Of a stretch of DNA of 64,000 nt, positions 31,189 to 40,147 are shown one piece after another (within the stretch, counting starts at the first letter, position 1; the number at the start of each line of letters is the position of its first letter). The notes under the pieces are model-generated. The model ran no database searches. It worked only from the letters and a program-made list of their open reading frames with translations, and was not told the origin of the DNA. Source of the DNA: Bacteroidota bacterium (GTDB taxonomy: Bacteria; Bacteroidota; Bacteroidia; Bacteroidales; UBA12481); contig JABHCC010000100.1 in the NCBI GenBank assembly GCA_018669475.1, forward strand, positions 1-64,000, written 5' to 3'. The position numbers were made by a program, and so were the translations under genes.

Positions 31189-33342
31189 ATGACTCGAAAT
31201 ATTATTTTAGCAACTTTCCTGCTTACCTTCTCCTTAAGCACATCTGCTCAAACTACTTATTCTCCGAAACAAACAAGTGAAGCAATCATTCTGGACGGAA
31301 ATCTTGATGAAAGCTTTTGGTCCGGGGCAATGTTGGCAGACAAGTTTAAATCATACTTTCCAGAATACGGGAAAGACATGCCCTACAAAACTGAAATCTA
31401 TCTGGCATATAACGCTGAGAATTTACTCTTTGGATTCAAATGTTTTGACCCTAATCCTGAGAACATTAAGGCAACGATGGCAGCTCGTGATCAGATCCGA
31501 ATAGAAGACTGGGTTTGCATCAATCTTGATCCTTTTAATGATCAGCAAAGCCTGTATGCATTCTATGCTAATCCTTTGGGTATTCAGATGGATAGTCGTG
31601 CATCTTCTAATAATGAGGATACCGGAGCTGATTTCATTTTCTATTCCAAAGGACTATTAACTGAGTCGGGCTATCAGGTGGAAATTAAGATTCCATTTAA
31701 AAGCCTTCGATACAAAAGATCTGAAACTGTTACAATGGGTATGATCATTGAGCGAAGGATTCATCATCTCAGCATTAATGGTACTTACCCTGCTCTTGAT
31801 CCCAGACAGGGAATGAATTTCCTAACCCAAATGCTTCCATTTGAACTTTCTGGTATCAAGCATTATACTTTACTTGAATTGCTTCCAGCTGTTACTTATT
31901 CAAGGATATCAGAGCAAAAAGAAGGCAAATTGGGTCTTACAAGGAATAAACCTGAACTCAGTTTGACCAGTAAAATCGGACTCACATCTCAGTTAAGTTT
32001 AGACTTAACTTATAATCCTGATTTTAGTCAGGTTGAAGCTGATGCAGGTCAAATTGAAGAAAATCAACGGTACTCCCTCTACTATAAAGAGAAAAGACCT
32101 TTCTTTCAGGAAGGAAAGGAAAGCTTCAATATTGCAGCGGCTAGTGAATTCGGATCCTTTCAGAGTGTAGTGCACACACGTCAGATCGCAAATCCTCTCA
32201 TTGGAGTCAAGCTGAGCGGAAAGATCAGCGCCAAAAGCAGAATGGCTTTACTGTACAGTCTGGATGAACCCTTTTCCTCAAATGCTGACACCAGCAAATT
32301 GTATTCAAATTTCTTTGTTGGGCGATATCAATATGCCCTCAAAAAGGACTCCTATGTTGGTCTTGTTTTTACCGACAGGGAAGATCCTGACCAATATAAT
32401 CGTCTTGCAGGCTTCGATGGAAGATTCAGACTGAATGATGCATCTGCTATAGAGTATCATTTATTTGGTTCTGCTTCAACCGATAATGATTCACAAAAGC
32501 AGAGAACAGGGATCGCTGGAACAATTTCATACAGGCAGCAAAACAAAAAAAGGAATCTGAGTATTGACGTTCAGCACCTTGGAAATGATTTCGAAACCCG
32601 AACAGGGTACTTGCAAAGAAATGGCATTAATAGATTGTTTCTTACCTACAAGCCCAATTTCTATTTGCAAAATAGTTTTTTTACCAAGATCTCACCCATG
32701 AGCTTCTTCGTCTTATCGCAAGTGATTGATGCTAATCTTTGGGAGAAGGATTTAGGTTTGGGAATTGAGTTATCCGGAGATCGCTCCAGTATTATTAATA
32801 CTTTCATCAATCCCTCTTCGGAGGTTTTTCTTGGTAAAACGTTCCGAACCAATTCATTTCATTTTAGAGGAATGTCACAAATTCTCCCCAGTCTGTTTAT
32901 TATGGCTGATTACAGATTCGGTGAATCTGTGAGATATGTAGAAAATCCATATAGTGGATACGGTCATAAAGGAAGTATACAATTTACCTATCAAGCCTTA
33001 ACAAGTTTTCAAACAGAGCTTTGTATTAGTTACTCTGATTTTTATAAAGCCACCGACAGCAGCAAAGATTTTGACTATCTTATATTGAGAAGTAAAAACA
33101 CATATCAGCTGAATAAGTATCTTTTCTTCAGAATAATCGTCGAGTATAACTCTTTCTACAACACCTTGACCAGCGACTTATTAGCTTCATTCACCTATAT
33201 CCCTGGCACTGTGGTTCATTTGGGCTATGGATCTTTGTACGAGCAAAAGACATGGACAGGAAGAGATTATCAACCTGGATCTGAGTTTACTGAAATGAAG
33301 CGTGGCTTTTTCTTTAAAGCCAGCTACTTATTCAGAACCTAG
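31189..33342 (+). CDS. DUF5916 outer-membrane protein with CBM9-like N-terminal domain
   Basis: The 717-residue protein has a signal peptide (1-21), a carbohydrate-binding family 9-like domain (AIILDGNLDESFW, then WVCINLDPFNDQQ and IKIPFKSLRY, about 30-220) and a C-terminal region of alternating aromatic strands matching DUF5916, probably an outer-membrane barrel ending in FFFKASYLFRT. It is common in Bacteroidota and of unknown function, sometimes labelled hydrolase without evidence. It follows dnaA by 127 bases. Its stop sits 2 bases from the convergent lipoprotein gene. Confidence 0.8.
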   Translation: MTRNIILATFLLTFSLSTSAQTTYSPKQTSEAIILDGNLDESFWSGAMLADKFKSYFPEYGKDMPYKTEIYLAYNAENLLFGFKCFDPNPENIKATMAARDQIRIEDWVCINLDPFNDQQSLYAFYANPLGIQMDSRASSNNEDTGADFIFYSKGLLTESGYQVEIKIPFKSLRYKRSETVTMGMIIERRIHHLSINGTYPALDPRQGMNFLTQMLPFELSGIKHYTLLELLPAVTYSRISEQKEGKLGLTRNKPELSLTSKIGLTSQLSLDLTYNPDFSQVEADAGQIEENQRYSLYYKEKRPFFQEGKESFNIAAASEFGSFQSVVHTRQIANPLIGVKLSGKISAKSRMALLYSLDEPFSSNADTSKLYSNFFVGRYQYALKKDSYVGLVFTDREDPDQYNRLAGFDGRFRLNDASAIEYHLFGSASTDNDSQKQRTGIAGTISYRQQNKKRNLSIDVQHLGNDFETRTGYLQRNGINRLFLTYKPNFYLQNSFFTKISPMSFFVLSQVIDANLWEKDLGLGIELSGDRSSIINTFINPSSEVFLGKTFRTNSFHFRGMSQILPSLFIMADYRFGESVRYVENPYSGYGHKGSIQFTYQALTSFQTELCISYSDFYKATDSSKDFDYLILRSKNTYQLNKYLFFRIIVEYNSFYNTLTSDLLASFTYIPGTVVHLGYGSLYEQKTWTGRDYQPGSEFTEMKRGFFFKASYLFRT

Positions 33343-33344
33343 TT

Positions 33345-34202
33345 TTACTTTTTTCTTGGTGGAAATATAATAATCCGGGCGGGGCCCAAAACACCTTCAG
33401 AAGCAACAGCAAGTCCTCCATCAGAGGTCCATGTCATTGCCTCAGGTTGAGGTAATATTGACGGATCAATTTCAATAATATCTTCAAGAGCTCCTCCTGA
33501 GTTGAGCTCAATCAAAAGTGCAGGTCTGCTACACAATATGAACCAGTTTCCCGAATCATCATCATGTAACAAGTCAGAAAAACGAAGCTCTGAACCAATG
33601 GCTGTAACAAGAGGATACCTACGCTCCATTTCAACATAAAAGGTCCAGATCTTCTCCACGGGTATTCTAATACTTTTTTCTTCAGTAAGATTTTCAAATG
33701 AATAGAGGTGAATGTATCGCTCAGAATAAGCTAGTTTGCTATTATTTTGAGCTTTTCTCCCAACCAAATAGGCATATTCCCCTGACTCCTCAACCCATAT
33801 TCCTTCATATTCTACTTCAGGATAGTTTAAAGCATACATGTTAATCAGGATTATTTCATCATTATGTTTTTTTAATTCATATATAATCCCACGGCTATCA
33901 ACAACATATATCTTCCCATTCCTTATGCATATAGCCTCGTAATCACCTGGCAATCCAAAATCCAAACGGTCAAGTATCGACCAGTCTTTGTCGCTCAAAG
34001 AATAAAGCATTCCAGCTTCATCCTGTACAGCTATTATTAGAGAATCAGTCACCACTAAACCAGATATTTCAAGGAGCTCTTGCTCCAGATTAATAACTTT
34101 GATATCCGGTGAATCAGTTTTTGACTGAGAAGACTGCCCACAAGCTGTACAAATGTTCAGCAAAATCAGAAGGCAAATCTGAATAATATTCAAACATTTC
34201 AT
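33345..34202 (-). CDS. SdiA-regulated-like lipoprotein
   Basis: The 285-residue protein has a lipoprotein signal (ICLLILLNICTACGQSS, Cys near residue 22) and then beta-propeller-like repeats: ELLEISGLVVTDSLIIAVQDE, LPGDYEAICI, EYEGIWVEESGEYAYLVGR and PQPEAMTWTSDGGLAVASE. This acidic, calcium-site-like pattern is that of the SdiA-regulated family; function unknown. A longer frame uses TTG at 34208; I prefer ATG 34202. TACATTTG at 34213-34206 is a -7 box match only 3 bases before that ATG, directly after the terminator of the upstream genes. Confidence 0.75.
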   Translation of the reverse strand: MKCLNIIQICLLILLNICTACGQSSQSKTDSPDIKVINLEQELLEISGLVVTDSLIIAVQDEAGMLYSLSDKDWSILDRLDFGLPGDYEAICIRNGKIYVVDSRGIIYELKKHNDEIILINMYALNYPEVEYEGIWVEESGEYAYLVGRKAQNNSKLAYSERYIHLYSFENLTEEKSIRIPVEKIWTFYVEMERRYPLVTAIGSELRFSDLLHDDDSGNWFILCSRPALLIELNSGGALEDIIEIDPSILPQPEAMTWTSDGGLAVASEGVLGPARIIIFPPRKK

Positions 34203-34205
34203 ATT

Positions 34206-34213
34206 CAAATGTA
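34206..34213 (-). promoter_or_regulatory. -7 box match before the SdiA-regulated-like gene
   Basis: Minus strand TACATTTG fits TAnnTTTG and ends 3 bases before the ATG, immediately after the terminator at 34218. If used, the mRNA begins at or next to the start codon. It overlaps the alternative TTG start, which argues for the ATG. Confidence 0.35.
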
Positions 34214-34217
34214 AAAA

Positions 34218-34245
34218 AAAAGACCGGTTTGAAATCCGGTCTTTT
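34218..34245 (-). terminator. Terminator of the HTH/small membrane protein operon
   Basis: Stem arms 34236-34245 and 34218-34227 (10 pairs, core GACCGG/CCGGTC) with an 8-base loop, followed on the minus strand by a long T run. It lies 26 bases after the HTH gene stop and just before the next gene. Confidence 0.88.
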
Positions 34246-34270
34246 ACTTACACCATTGATTACGCCGTAT

Positions 34271-34549
34271 TTACTCTGTTTTCTTGCTATTTCTCAGCAT
34301 TTCAATCAGGTTAATTTCAAATTCATACAGTCGTACATGCCTGGATTTATACTCAATTAAGTCAGCCGGCTGGCAACTCAATGCATCACATAAAGCTTCA
34401 AGAGTAGTAAATCTTATTGCACGTGCTTTGCCCCTCTTAATATTTGACAGATTTGCCAGGGTAATTTTCACTCTTCCTGAAAGCTCAGTCAGACTCATTT
34501 TTCTCCTGGCCATTACTAAATCCAATTTTGTCACAATGGGCATAATCAA
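34271..34549 (-). CDS. Small Cro/C1-type helix-turn-helix regulator
   Basis: The 92-residue protein is essentially one HTH_XRE domain: LDLVMARRKMSLTELSGRVK, then ITLANLSNIKRGKARAIRF as recognition region, and LEALCDALSCQPADLIEY, the standard last helix of YozG-like regulators. The extra 25 C-terminal residues are charged. It follows the 46-residue membrane protein by 37 bases, and the two end at a shared terminator, so the regulator may control its small partner. ATG 34543 is an equally possible start. Confidence 0.88.
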   Translation of the reverse strand: MIMPIVTKLDLVMARRKMSLTELSGRVKITLANLSNIKRGKARAIRFTTLEALCDALSCQPADLIEYKSRHVRLYEFEINLIEMLRNSKKTE

Positions 34550-34586
34550 GGAAATTGATATATGATATGATTAAAGTTAAAGTCTT

Positions 34587-34727
34587 TTAAAATCTCAGTT
34601 TCTCAACCAGCATACTTACAGTGTAGAGAACAATAACAAAACCTGACACCCAATGGGCAATTCTGGACCATAAGAGCCGTGCTGTCTTACGATTTTTAGC
34701 TTTCTTCTGAGGACTGATCTTATTCAT
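34587..34727 (-). CDS. Small single-pass membrane protein, 46 residues
   Basis: A short complete frame beginning MNKISPQKKAKNRKTARLLW, then RIAHWVSGFVIVLYTVSML and a charged end. The basic N-terminus followed by one hydrophobic helix predicts an N-in inner-membrane protein. Support: a TATATTTG box 19 bases upstream, its position as first gene before the HTH regulator, and the shared terminator. I recognise no family. Similar pairs of DUF2975-like membrane proteins with YozG-type regulators are known, and this could be a much reduced relative, but that is inference. Confidence 0.65.
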   Translation of the reverse strand: MNKISPQKKAKNRKTARLLWSRIAHWVSGFVIVLYTVSMLVEKLRF

Positions 34728-34746
34728 TTCATTCTGATTTATTGAC

Positions 34747-34754
34747 CAAATATA
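34747..34754 (-). promoter_or_regulatory. -7 box of the small membrane protein/HTH operon
   Basis: Minus strand TATATTTG matches TAnnTTTG, 19 bases before the ATG at 34727. No -33 TTTG at the expected place. Confidence 0.5.
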
Positions 34755-34810
34755 ATACATATTTATCGTTTATCATAATTATTTTATTGTTTTTCGATAT
34801 TTTATTGCCG

Positions 34811-34843
34811 AAAAAAGTCCGATACCAGGTATCGGACTTTTTT
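34811..34843 (-). terminator. Terminator of the glycerophosphodiesterase gene
   Basis: A perfect 14-base-pair stem (34811-34824 with 34830-34843) around a 5-base loop, with the A/T ends forming a T run on either strand, 12 bases after the gene's stop. Confidence 0.92.
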
Positions 34844-34855
34844 ATTTGAGCTTAA

Positions 34856-35656
34856 CTATTTCAGATTATCAATAAGATATCCGGGCCTGTTGGTTGTAAT
34901 ACCAACCACACCCCATTTCATCAGCTCTTTTGAAGAATTAATAGAATCAACTGTCCAGGCAAGACAAAGCATCCCAGCCTCAGCCAAACCTTTAACTAGT
35001 TCTGGCGTAATTGTAGCAGAACGCAAGTCAGCTCCATCAAGTTTATGCTCCTTCAGAGAATCAATATACTTGTTATAGTTACTCTTAAGGACAATGCTTT
35101 TGAGATGGTAACAGGGAATATCCGGAAAACGTTCTTTTGCTTCAGCAATGGTTTCAAAATCAAAAGCTATAATTCTGAATTGCTCGTTCTTATGATGATT
35201 CTTAATCTGCTTTTCCAACACAGGAAGGATCTCTATTGAAGCTTTGATCTCAATATATAAGGTTCTTCCATTTGGCAGGGCATCAAGTATATCTTCTAAT
35301 AGAGGGATCGGTTCACCTGCGAATTCAGGAGACTTAAATGAACCGGCATCCAGATCTTTTATTGCAGAGTAATTAACATCAGCAATTTGATGCCGTTTAC
35401 CGCATGTTCTGAATGTGGATTTATCATGAATAACAACTATTTCCTTGTCAGCCGTCATATGAATATCGATCTCCACTCCATCTGCACCTAATTCCCAGGC
35501 AAGTTTTGCAGCGGCAAGTGTATTTTCAGGGGCTAAAAATGAAGCTCCTCTGTGCCCAACTATCTCAATTCCAAGATGATTATTTTGTGCTAAGCTCATT
35601 GATTGACCAATTGTCAGTAGGCAAAGGCATAATAATAGGATATTCAGTCGTTTCAT
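34856..35656 (-). CDS. Glycerophosphodiester phosphodiesterase, exported
   Basis: The 266-residue protein has a signal peptide (1-23, ending MSLAQ) and a GDPD TIM barrel: VGHRGASFLAPENTLAA with the catalytic His and metal ligands, GADGVEIDIHMT, VVIHD, LYIEIKA and a C-terminal AWTVDSINSSKELMKWGVVG. It splits deacylated phospholipid headgroups to glycerol-3-phosphate and an alcohol, here in the periplasm. It is divergent from the M28 peptidase gene and followed by a strong terminator, so likely monocistronic. Confidence 0.92.
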   Translation of the reverse strand: MKRLNILLLCLCLLTIGQSMSLAQNNHLGIEIVGHRGASFLAPENTLAAAKLAWELGADGVEIDIHMTADKEIVVIHDKSTFRTCGKRHQIADVNYSAIKDLDAGSFKSPEFAGEPIPLLEDILDALPNGRTLYIEIKASIEILPVLEKQIKNHHKNEQFRIIAFDFETIAEAKERFPDIPCYHLKSIVLKSNYNKYIDSLKEHKLDGADLRSATITPELVKGLAEAGMLCLAWTVDSINSSKELMKWGVVGITTNRPGYLIDNLK

Positions 35657-35693
35657 TTATTAGTGATTTATGGTTTTAGCACTTGAATATCCT

Positions 35694-35701
35694 TATTTTT
35701 G
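35694..35701 (+). promoter_or_regulatory. -7 box of the M28 peptidase gene
   Basis: TATTTTTG fits TAnnTTTG and lies 23 bases before the ATG at 35725, in the gap divergent to the glycerophosphodiesterase gene. No good -33 match. Confidence 0.4.
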
Positions 35702-35724
35702 ATCACTTAACACAAATAATTCGA

Positions 35725-37254
35725 ATGAAAACATTGATTTTTCTTGTTTTGTTGGCGCTTCCTGTCTTCGGAGTATCGCAATCCGTCCAGCTTGAAGAAT
35801 ATTCTGGGAATATTACATTGGAAGAATTAAAAGAAATAGTACTAACACTGGCCTCCGATGAATTCGAAGGTAGAGATACCGGAACAAAAGGTCAAAAGCT
35901 AGCAGCTGAATACTTAAGAAAACAATTCATTGAAATCGGATTGGAGGGACCCTCTGAAAGTGGGGATCCTTATTATCAGGAGTTTTCATTATCCAGATCA
36001 GGATTCCAGACTTTGAGTCTTATCAGGGGGGTTGACAGTCTGTTCTCTGACAAGGAACTTGTATTGGTAGGTCAATGTCCTCCAATGGATTTAGAAACTG
36101 AGCTAATATTTGTTGGATACGGAATTGATGATCCTATATATTCAGACTATCCTGTTGATTTATCTCTTGAAGGAAAACTGGTAGCATTTATGTCAGGTGA
36201 ACCTAAAGAGAAAAATGGCAAATATTTAATTTCAGGAACTTATCTGCCACAATATACTGACAGAGGACTAACGAAAGCGAAGATTGCTCTTAAAAAAGGT
36301 GCAATTGGCGCTATCATGATCAATCCGGATCAGGAGCAGGTTAAGAAACTTGCATCTATGAATAAGCGATTCAGATCAGGGATGCAGCTGAGATTACCGC
36401 AGCAGGAAACTGAAGGAAAGAGCATAAGCGGTGTTATCCATATCGGAATTGATGATGCAGCTATATTGTTCAATACAAGTACAAGCAGTATTCTTAAGAC
36501 GGTCGAGAAGATGGACAAAGGGAAAACCCAAACAGGTAAATATGTAAGTTCTGTAAAAGCCAGCCTGATCAGTTCAGGGGCGAATGTTGAAACTGAAAAC
36601 GTAGTGGGTTTAATAAAAGGATCTGAATTACCTGACGAATACGTCATCCTGACTGCTCATTATGATCATCTTGGGAAACGTGAAAAATCAATTTATAACG
36701 GAGCAGATGACAATGCCACAGGGACGGCTGCTCTTGTTGAAGTAGCTGAGACTTTTATGCAGATGGCCAGGTCGGGTATACGTCCGAAACGAAGTGTTTT
36801 ATTCATGCCTGTATCAGGGGAAGAAAAAGGTCTGCTTGGCAGTAGGTATTATGTTCAAAATCCGATATTTCCATTGAATAAAACAGTTGCAGCAATCAAT
36901 ATGGATATGATTGGCCGAACTGATCCTGACCATTCTGAAAATCCTGATTATGTATATGTTTTTATGAATGATACTCTGAATTCCTCGCTGGATTCTATCG
37001 CACAACTGGCAGGTTCTTATGTAGATTCGAATTTTGCTCCTGAATATATTTATAACTCGTCTGGTACTTCAAGATACAGGGGATCTGATCATGCAAGTTT
37101 CCAGAATGTCAATATTCCGATATTATATTTCTTTTGTGGTATTCATGAAGACTACCACAAGCCAAGTGACACATGGGAGAAAGTAGAATATGATAAATTG
37201 ACTACAATTAGCAAAATGGTTTTTATTTCTACCTGGGAATTAGCAAATCAATAA
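35725..37254 (+). CDS. M28 family zinc aminopeptidase with PA domain
   Basis: The 509-residue exported protein has a signal peptide (1-19), a PA-type insertion around 110-290, and the dinuclear zinc peptidase domain: LTAHYDHLG, NGADDNATGTAALVEVAE, VSGEEKGLLGSRYY with the catalytic Glu, NMDMIGR and IHEDYHKPSDTW with the last metal His. It removes N-terminal residues from periplasmic or external peptides. The frame is open to 35683, but the signal peptide begins at ATG 35725, after the promoter box. Confidence 0.92.
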   Translation: MKTLIFLVLLALPVFGVSQSVQLEEYSGNITLEELKEIVLTLASDEFEGRDTGTKGQKLAAEYLRKQFIEIGLEGPSESGDPYYQEFSLSRSGFQTLSLIRGVDSLFSDKELVLVGQCPPMDLETELIFVGYGIDDPIYSDYPVDLSLEGKLVAFMSGEPKEKNGKYLISGTYLPQYTDRGLTKAKIALKKGAIGAIMINPDQEQVKKLASMNKRFRSGMQLRLPQQETEGKSISGVIHIGIDDAAILFNTSTSSILKTVEKMDKGKTQTGKYVSSVKASLISSGANVETENVVGLIKGSELPDEYVILTAHYDHLGKREKSIYNGADDNATGTAALVEVAETFMQMARSGIRPKRSVLFMPVSGEEKGLLGSRYYVQNPIFPLNKTVAAINMDMIGRTDPDHSENPDYVYVFMNDTLNSSLDSIAQLAGSYVDSNFAPEYIYNSSGTSRYRGSDHASFQNVNIPILYFFCGIHEDYHKPSDTWEKVEYDKLTTISKMVFISTWELANQ

Positions 37255-37328
37255 TTGCTATAGTCTGTTTCGAAGAAATGATTACTTTTAATGCCGCGGT
37301 TAGCAAACCAAACTTATAAATCATACTT

Positions 37329-38897
37329 ATGGAGAATATTTTTACCGAACAGGATAAAAAATTTCTACAGCAGAGAAACATGCAACCTAACAAAGTGTTG
37401 GGACAGATTGATAATTACAGGAAAGGATTTCCATTTGTAGAATTGCATGAAGCAGCAAGTTTGAAGCACGGAATCACCCAACTATCATCAAAAAAGATGG
37501 ATGACATGGTTTCAGTATTTGAAGATTTTGCTTCAGACAATGAAATCGTCAAGTTTGTTCCGGCTTCCGGTGCTGCCTCCCGGATGTTTAAAAACCTTTT
37601 TGAATTCAGAAATTCATATCGGGGAACCTATGATGATCAACTTGAGCTTCTAAAAGACAAGGGACCTGATTCAGTTTACTATTTCTTTGAACACATTGAG
37701 GAGTTTGCATTCTTTCCTGATCTTCTTGATGCATTTGATAAACGAAAACTCAATTTTGAAAATACACTGAAAGAACTAAGATACGAGAGAGTTCTAAATA
37801 CCTTATTAACTGAAAAAGGCTTATGCTATGGGGAAATACCCAAGGCCCTGATTCCGTTTCACATTTATCCTAATGAAGTAAGAACTGCTTTTGCTGAGCA
37901 CCTTGCAGAAGGAGCAAAGTATGCCAGATCGAGTGGGAATGTTTGTAAGATTCACTTTACTGTTTCTCCTCAACACATGGAAATGATGCATGATCATTTT
38001 CAGGAACTGAAAGACACTTATGAAGATCGATATAATATTCGATATGAGATAAGCTATAGTTTGCAGGATCCTTCAACGGATGTCATTACCGTTGACATGA
38101 ACAACAATCCGCTTAGAAATGAACTCGGTGAGTTTGTATTCAGGCCAGGAGGACATGGAGCTTTGCTAAAGAACCTTAATGAACTGAAAGCCGACCTGAT
38201 CATTATTAAGAATATTGACAATGTATGTCATGACCGGGTTAAGTACGATACCCATTACTATAAAATGGCCTTATGTGGTTATCTTGTTTTTCTACAAGAA
38301 CAAATACACAGCTATCTTAAAGGGCTGAAAAAACCAACTGCCCCATCAACTAAGGTTATAACAAATATGTTATCCTTTATGGAGCATAAACTGAATATCA
38401 GACCACCTCTTGAATCTAATCATTGGAATAAAGAAAAGAAGATTGCCTTTATTAAGGAAAAGCTAAACAGACCAATCAGGGTTTGTGGAATGGTTGAGAA
38501 TGAAGGGGAGCCGGGGGGAGGACCATTTTGGGTTGAGAATAAGGATGGATCTTTTGGCCTTCAAATCATTGAAGCTTCTCAAATTAATTCTAAGGATGAG
38601 AATCAATTAGAGATAATAAATAGGAGTACACATTTCAACCCTGTTGACCTCATTTGCAGTACTATTGACTTTGAAGGAAAACATTTCAATTTGTATGACT
38701 ATGTTAATCCTAACACTGGTTTCATCAGCCATAAATCGCTTGATGGAGAGGAGATAAAGGCACAAGAATTGCCAGGATTATGGAATGGCACAATGGCCGA
38801 TTGGATAACCATTTTTGTAGAAGTACCTCTGATAACCTTCAATCCGGTAAAAATCATTAATGATCTGTTGCGGACTCAGCATTTGAATATGACATAG
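37329..38897 (+). CDS. DUF4301 family protein
   Basis: The 522-residue cytoplasmic protein matches DUF4301 as I remember it: VKFVPASGAASRMFKNLFEF near residue 77, EFVFRPGGHGALLKNLNELK near 260 and GMVENEGEPGGGPFWVENKDG near 385. The glycine-rich loops and ADLIIIKNIDNV resemble nucleotidyltransferase/UDP-sugar pyrophosphorylase folds, suggesting a nucleotide-sugar type activity, but this is inference. It stands alone between an exported peptidase and a TPR protein. Confidence 0.8.
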   Translation: MENIFTEQDKKFLQQRNMQPNKVLGQIDNYRKGFPFVELHEAASLKHGITQLSSKKMDDMVSVFEDFASDNEIVKFVPASGAASRMFKNLFEFRNSYRGTYDDQLELLKDKGPDSVYYFFEHIEEFAFFPDLLDAFDKRKLNFENTLKELRYERVLNTLLTEKGLCYGEIPKALIPFHIYPNEVRTAFAEHLAEGAKYARSSGNVCKIHFTVSPQHMEMMHDHFQELKDTYEDRYNIRYEISYSLQDPSTDVITVDMNNNPLRNELGEFVFRPGGHGALLKNLNELKADLIIIKNIDNVCHDRVKYDTHYYKMALCGYLVFLQEQIHSYLKGLKKPTAPSTKVITNMLSFMEHKLNIRPPLESNHWNKEKKIAFIKEKLNRPIRVCGMVENEGEPGGGPFWVENKDGSFGLQIIEASQINSKDENQLEIINRSTHFNPVDLICSTIDFEGKHFNLYDYVNPNTGFISHKSLDGEEIKAQELPGLWNGTMADWITIFVEVPLITFNPVKIINDLLRTQHLNMT

Positions 38898-38936
38898 ATT
38901 TTTACCTAAATCCTATGTTAACTCGCTGTAACTTTA

Positions 38937-38944
38937 TACTTTTG
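38937..38944 (+). promoter_or_regulatory. -7 box of the TPR gene
   Basis: TACTTTTG fits TAnnTTTG, 24 bases before the ATG at 38969. No clear -33. Would drive TPR gene, DUF368 gene and aroE. Confidence 0.45.
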
Positions 38945-38968
38945 TAGCCTTTTTGGAAAAGGATAATT

Positions 38969-40147
38969 ATGCATATTGGTGGAGAAGAGGAATTGTGGAA
39001 CGATGAGATGACTGATTCAGTGGATCGTTATGAAAAAATGATTCTAAATCAGGACGAGTGGTATTTTGATGTTCATGAGCTGGAAAATATTATTGATTAT
39101 TATTTCAATCAAAAAAAGTTTCAGTCTGCTCGGGATGCATTAAAGCTTGCTTTAAGGTTACATCCTGATTCCCCAGCCCTCAAACTTAAAGAATCTCAAC
39201 TGCATATTGAACGCGGTGAGGCAAAAAAAGCATTGGCTATCATTGAATTACTGGAACCTATCGACAGTTTTAATGATCAGCTATATATAATAAAAGGATC
39301 AGCATTTCTTTTATTGGATAACATAAGTAAGGCTCAGGAAAGTTATCAAAAAGCACTTGATGCAAGTGAGGATCCGGATGAATGGGTTCTCAATATTGTG
39401 TACGCTTTTGTAAAACTTGGAGAATTTGAGACCGCAATTACTTTTTTGAAACAAGCCTTAGCTAAAGACCCTAACAGTGAGGACCTTTTATGGGAGCTTG
39501 CAGTTTGTTATGAACAGGCCGGACAAGAAGAAAAAGCTATCGAATCATATAAAACCTGCATCGAAAATGATCCGTTTTCTGATGCTTCATGGTTTAATCT
39601 GGGAGTTCTATATAATCAAGCAGAGCAATTCGAGGCTTCAGTAGAAGCTTTTGACTATGTTCTTGCAATTTCCCCCGACTTTCAGGCTGCTCTTTTTAAC
39701 AAAGGGAATGCTCTGGCCAATAACAATCTTCATGAGGAGGCAATAAAAGTATATGCTGAGTACTTGATTGACAATGATAATCATGCTCAAACGCATTTCT
39801 ATATTGGCGAAAGCTATGAAAAACTTAATAAGGCAACTTTAGCCTTGCAGTATTTCAGAAAGGCTCGCTCTATTGATCCCAATTACTCCGAACCATGGTT
39901 CGGCATGGCAAGTATAATGCATACTCAGGGAAATGATTATGAAGCCATGTATTACATTCGTAAGGCAATTAGCCTGAAAAAAGGTAATCCCGACTATTTA
40001 TTTCTGGCCGGGGAGGTGTATATTAGTCTGGAATTTTATGAAGATGCTCACGAGGTATTTAAGCAGGTACTGAAGCTTGACCCTGACGATAGTGAAGCCA
40101 AAAAGCATATCGAAACAATCAAATCCAAACTTGATGAACCTGAATAA
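38969..40147 (+). CDS. Tetratricopeptide repeat protein
   Basis: The 392-residue protein has no signal peptide and is made of about ten TPR units (for example LALRLHPDSPALKLKESQLH, ALAKDPNSEDLLWELAVCYE, SLEFYEDAHEVFKQVLKLDP), so it is a cytoplasmic scaffold or adaptor. Its 3' end overlaps the DUF368 gene by 14 bases, implying coupled translation. Specific partner unknown. Confidence 0.88.
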   Translation: MHIGGEEELWNDEMTDSVDRYEKMILNQDEWYFDVHELENIIDYYFNQKKFQSARDALKLALRLHPDSPALKLKESQLHIERGEAKKALAIIELLEPIDSFNDQLYIIKGSAFLLLDNISKAQESYQKALDASEDPDEWVLNIVYAFVKLGEFETAITFLKQALAKDPNSEDLLWELAVCYEQAGQEEKAIESYKTCIENDPFSDASWFNLGVLYNQAEQFEASVEAFDYVLAISPDFQAALFNKGNALANNNLHEEAIKVYAEYLIDNDNHAQTHFYIGESYEKLNKATLALQYFRKARSIDPNYSEPWFGMASIMHTQGNDYEAMYYIRKAISLKKGNPDYLFLAGEVYISLEFYEDAHEVFKQVLKLDPDDSEAKKHIETIKSKLDEPE

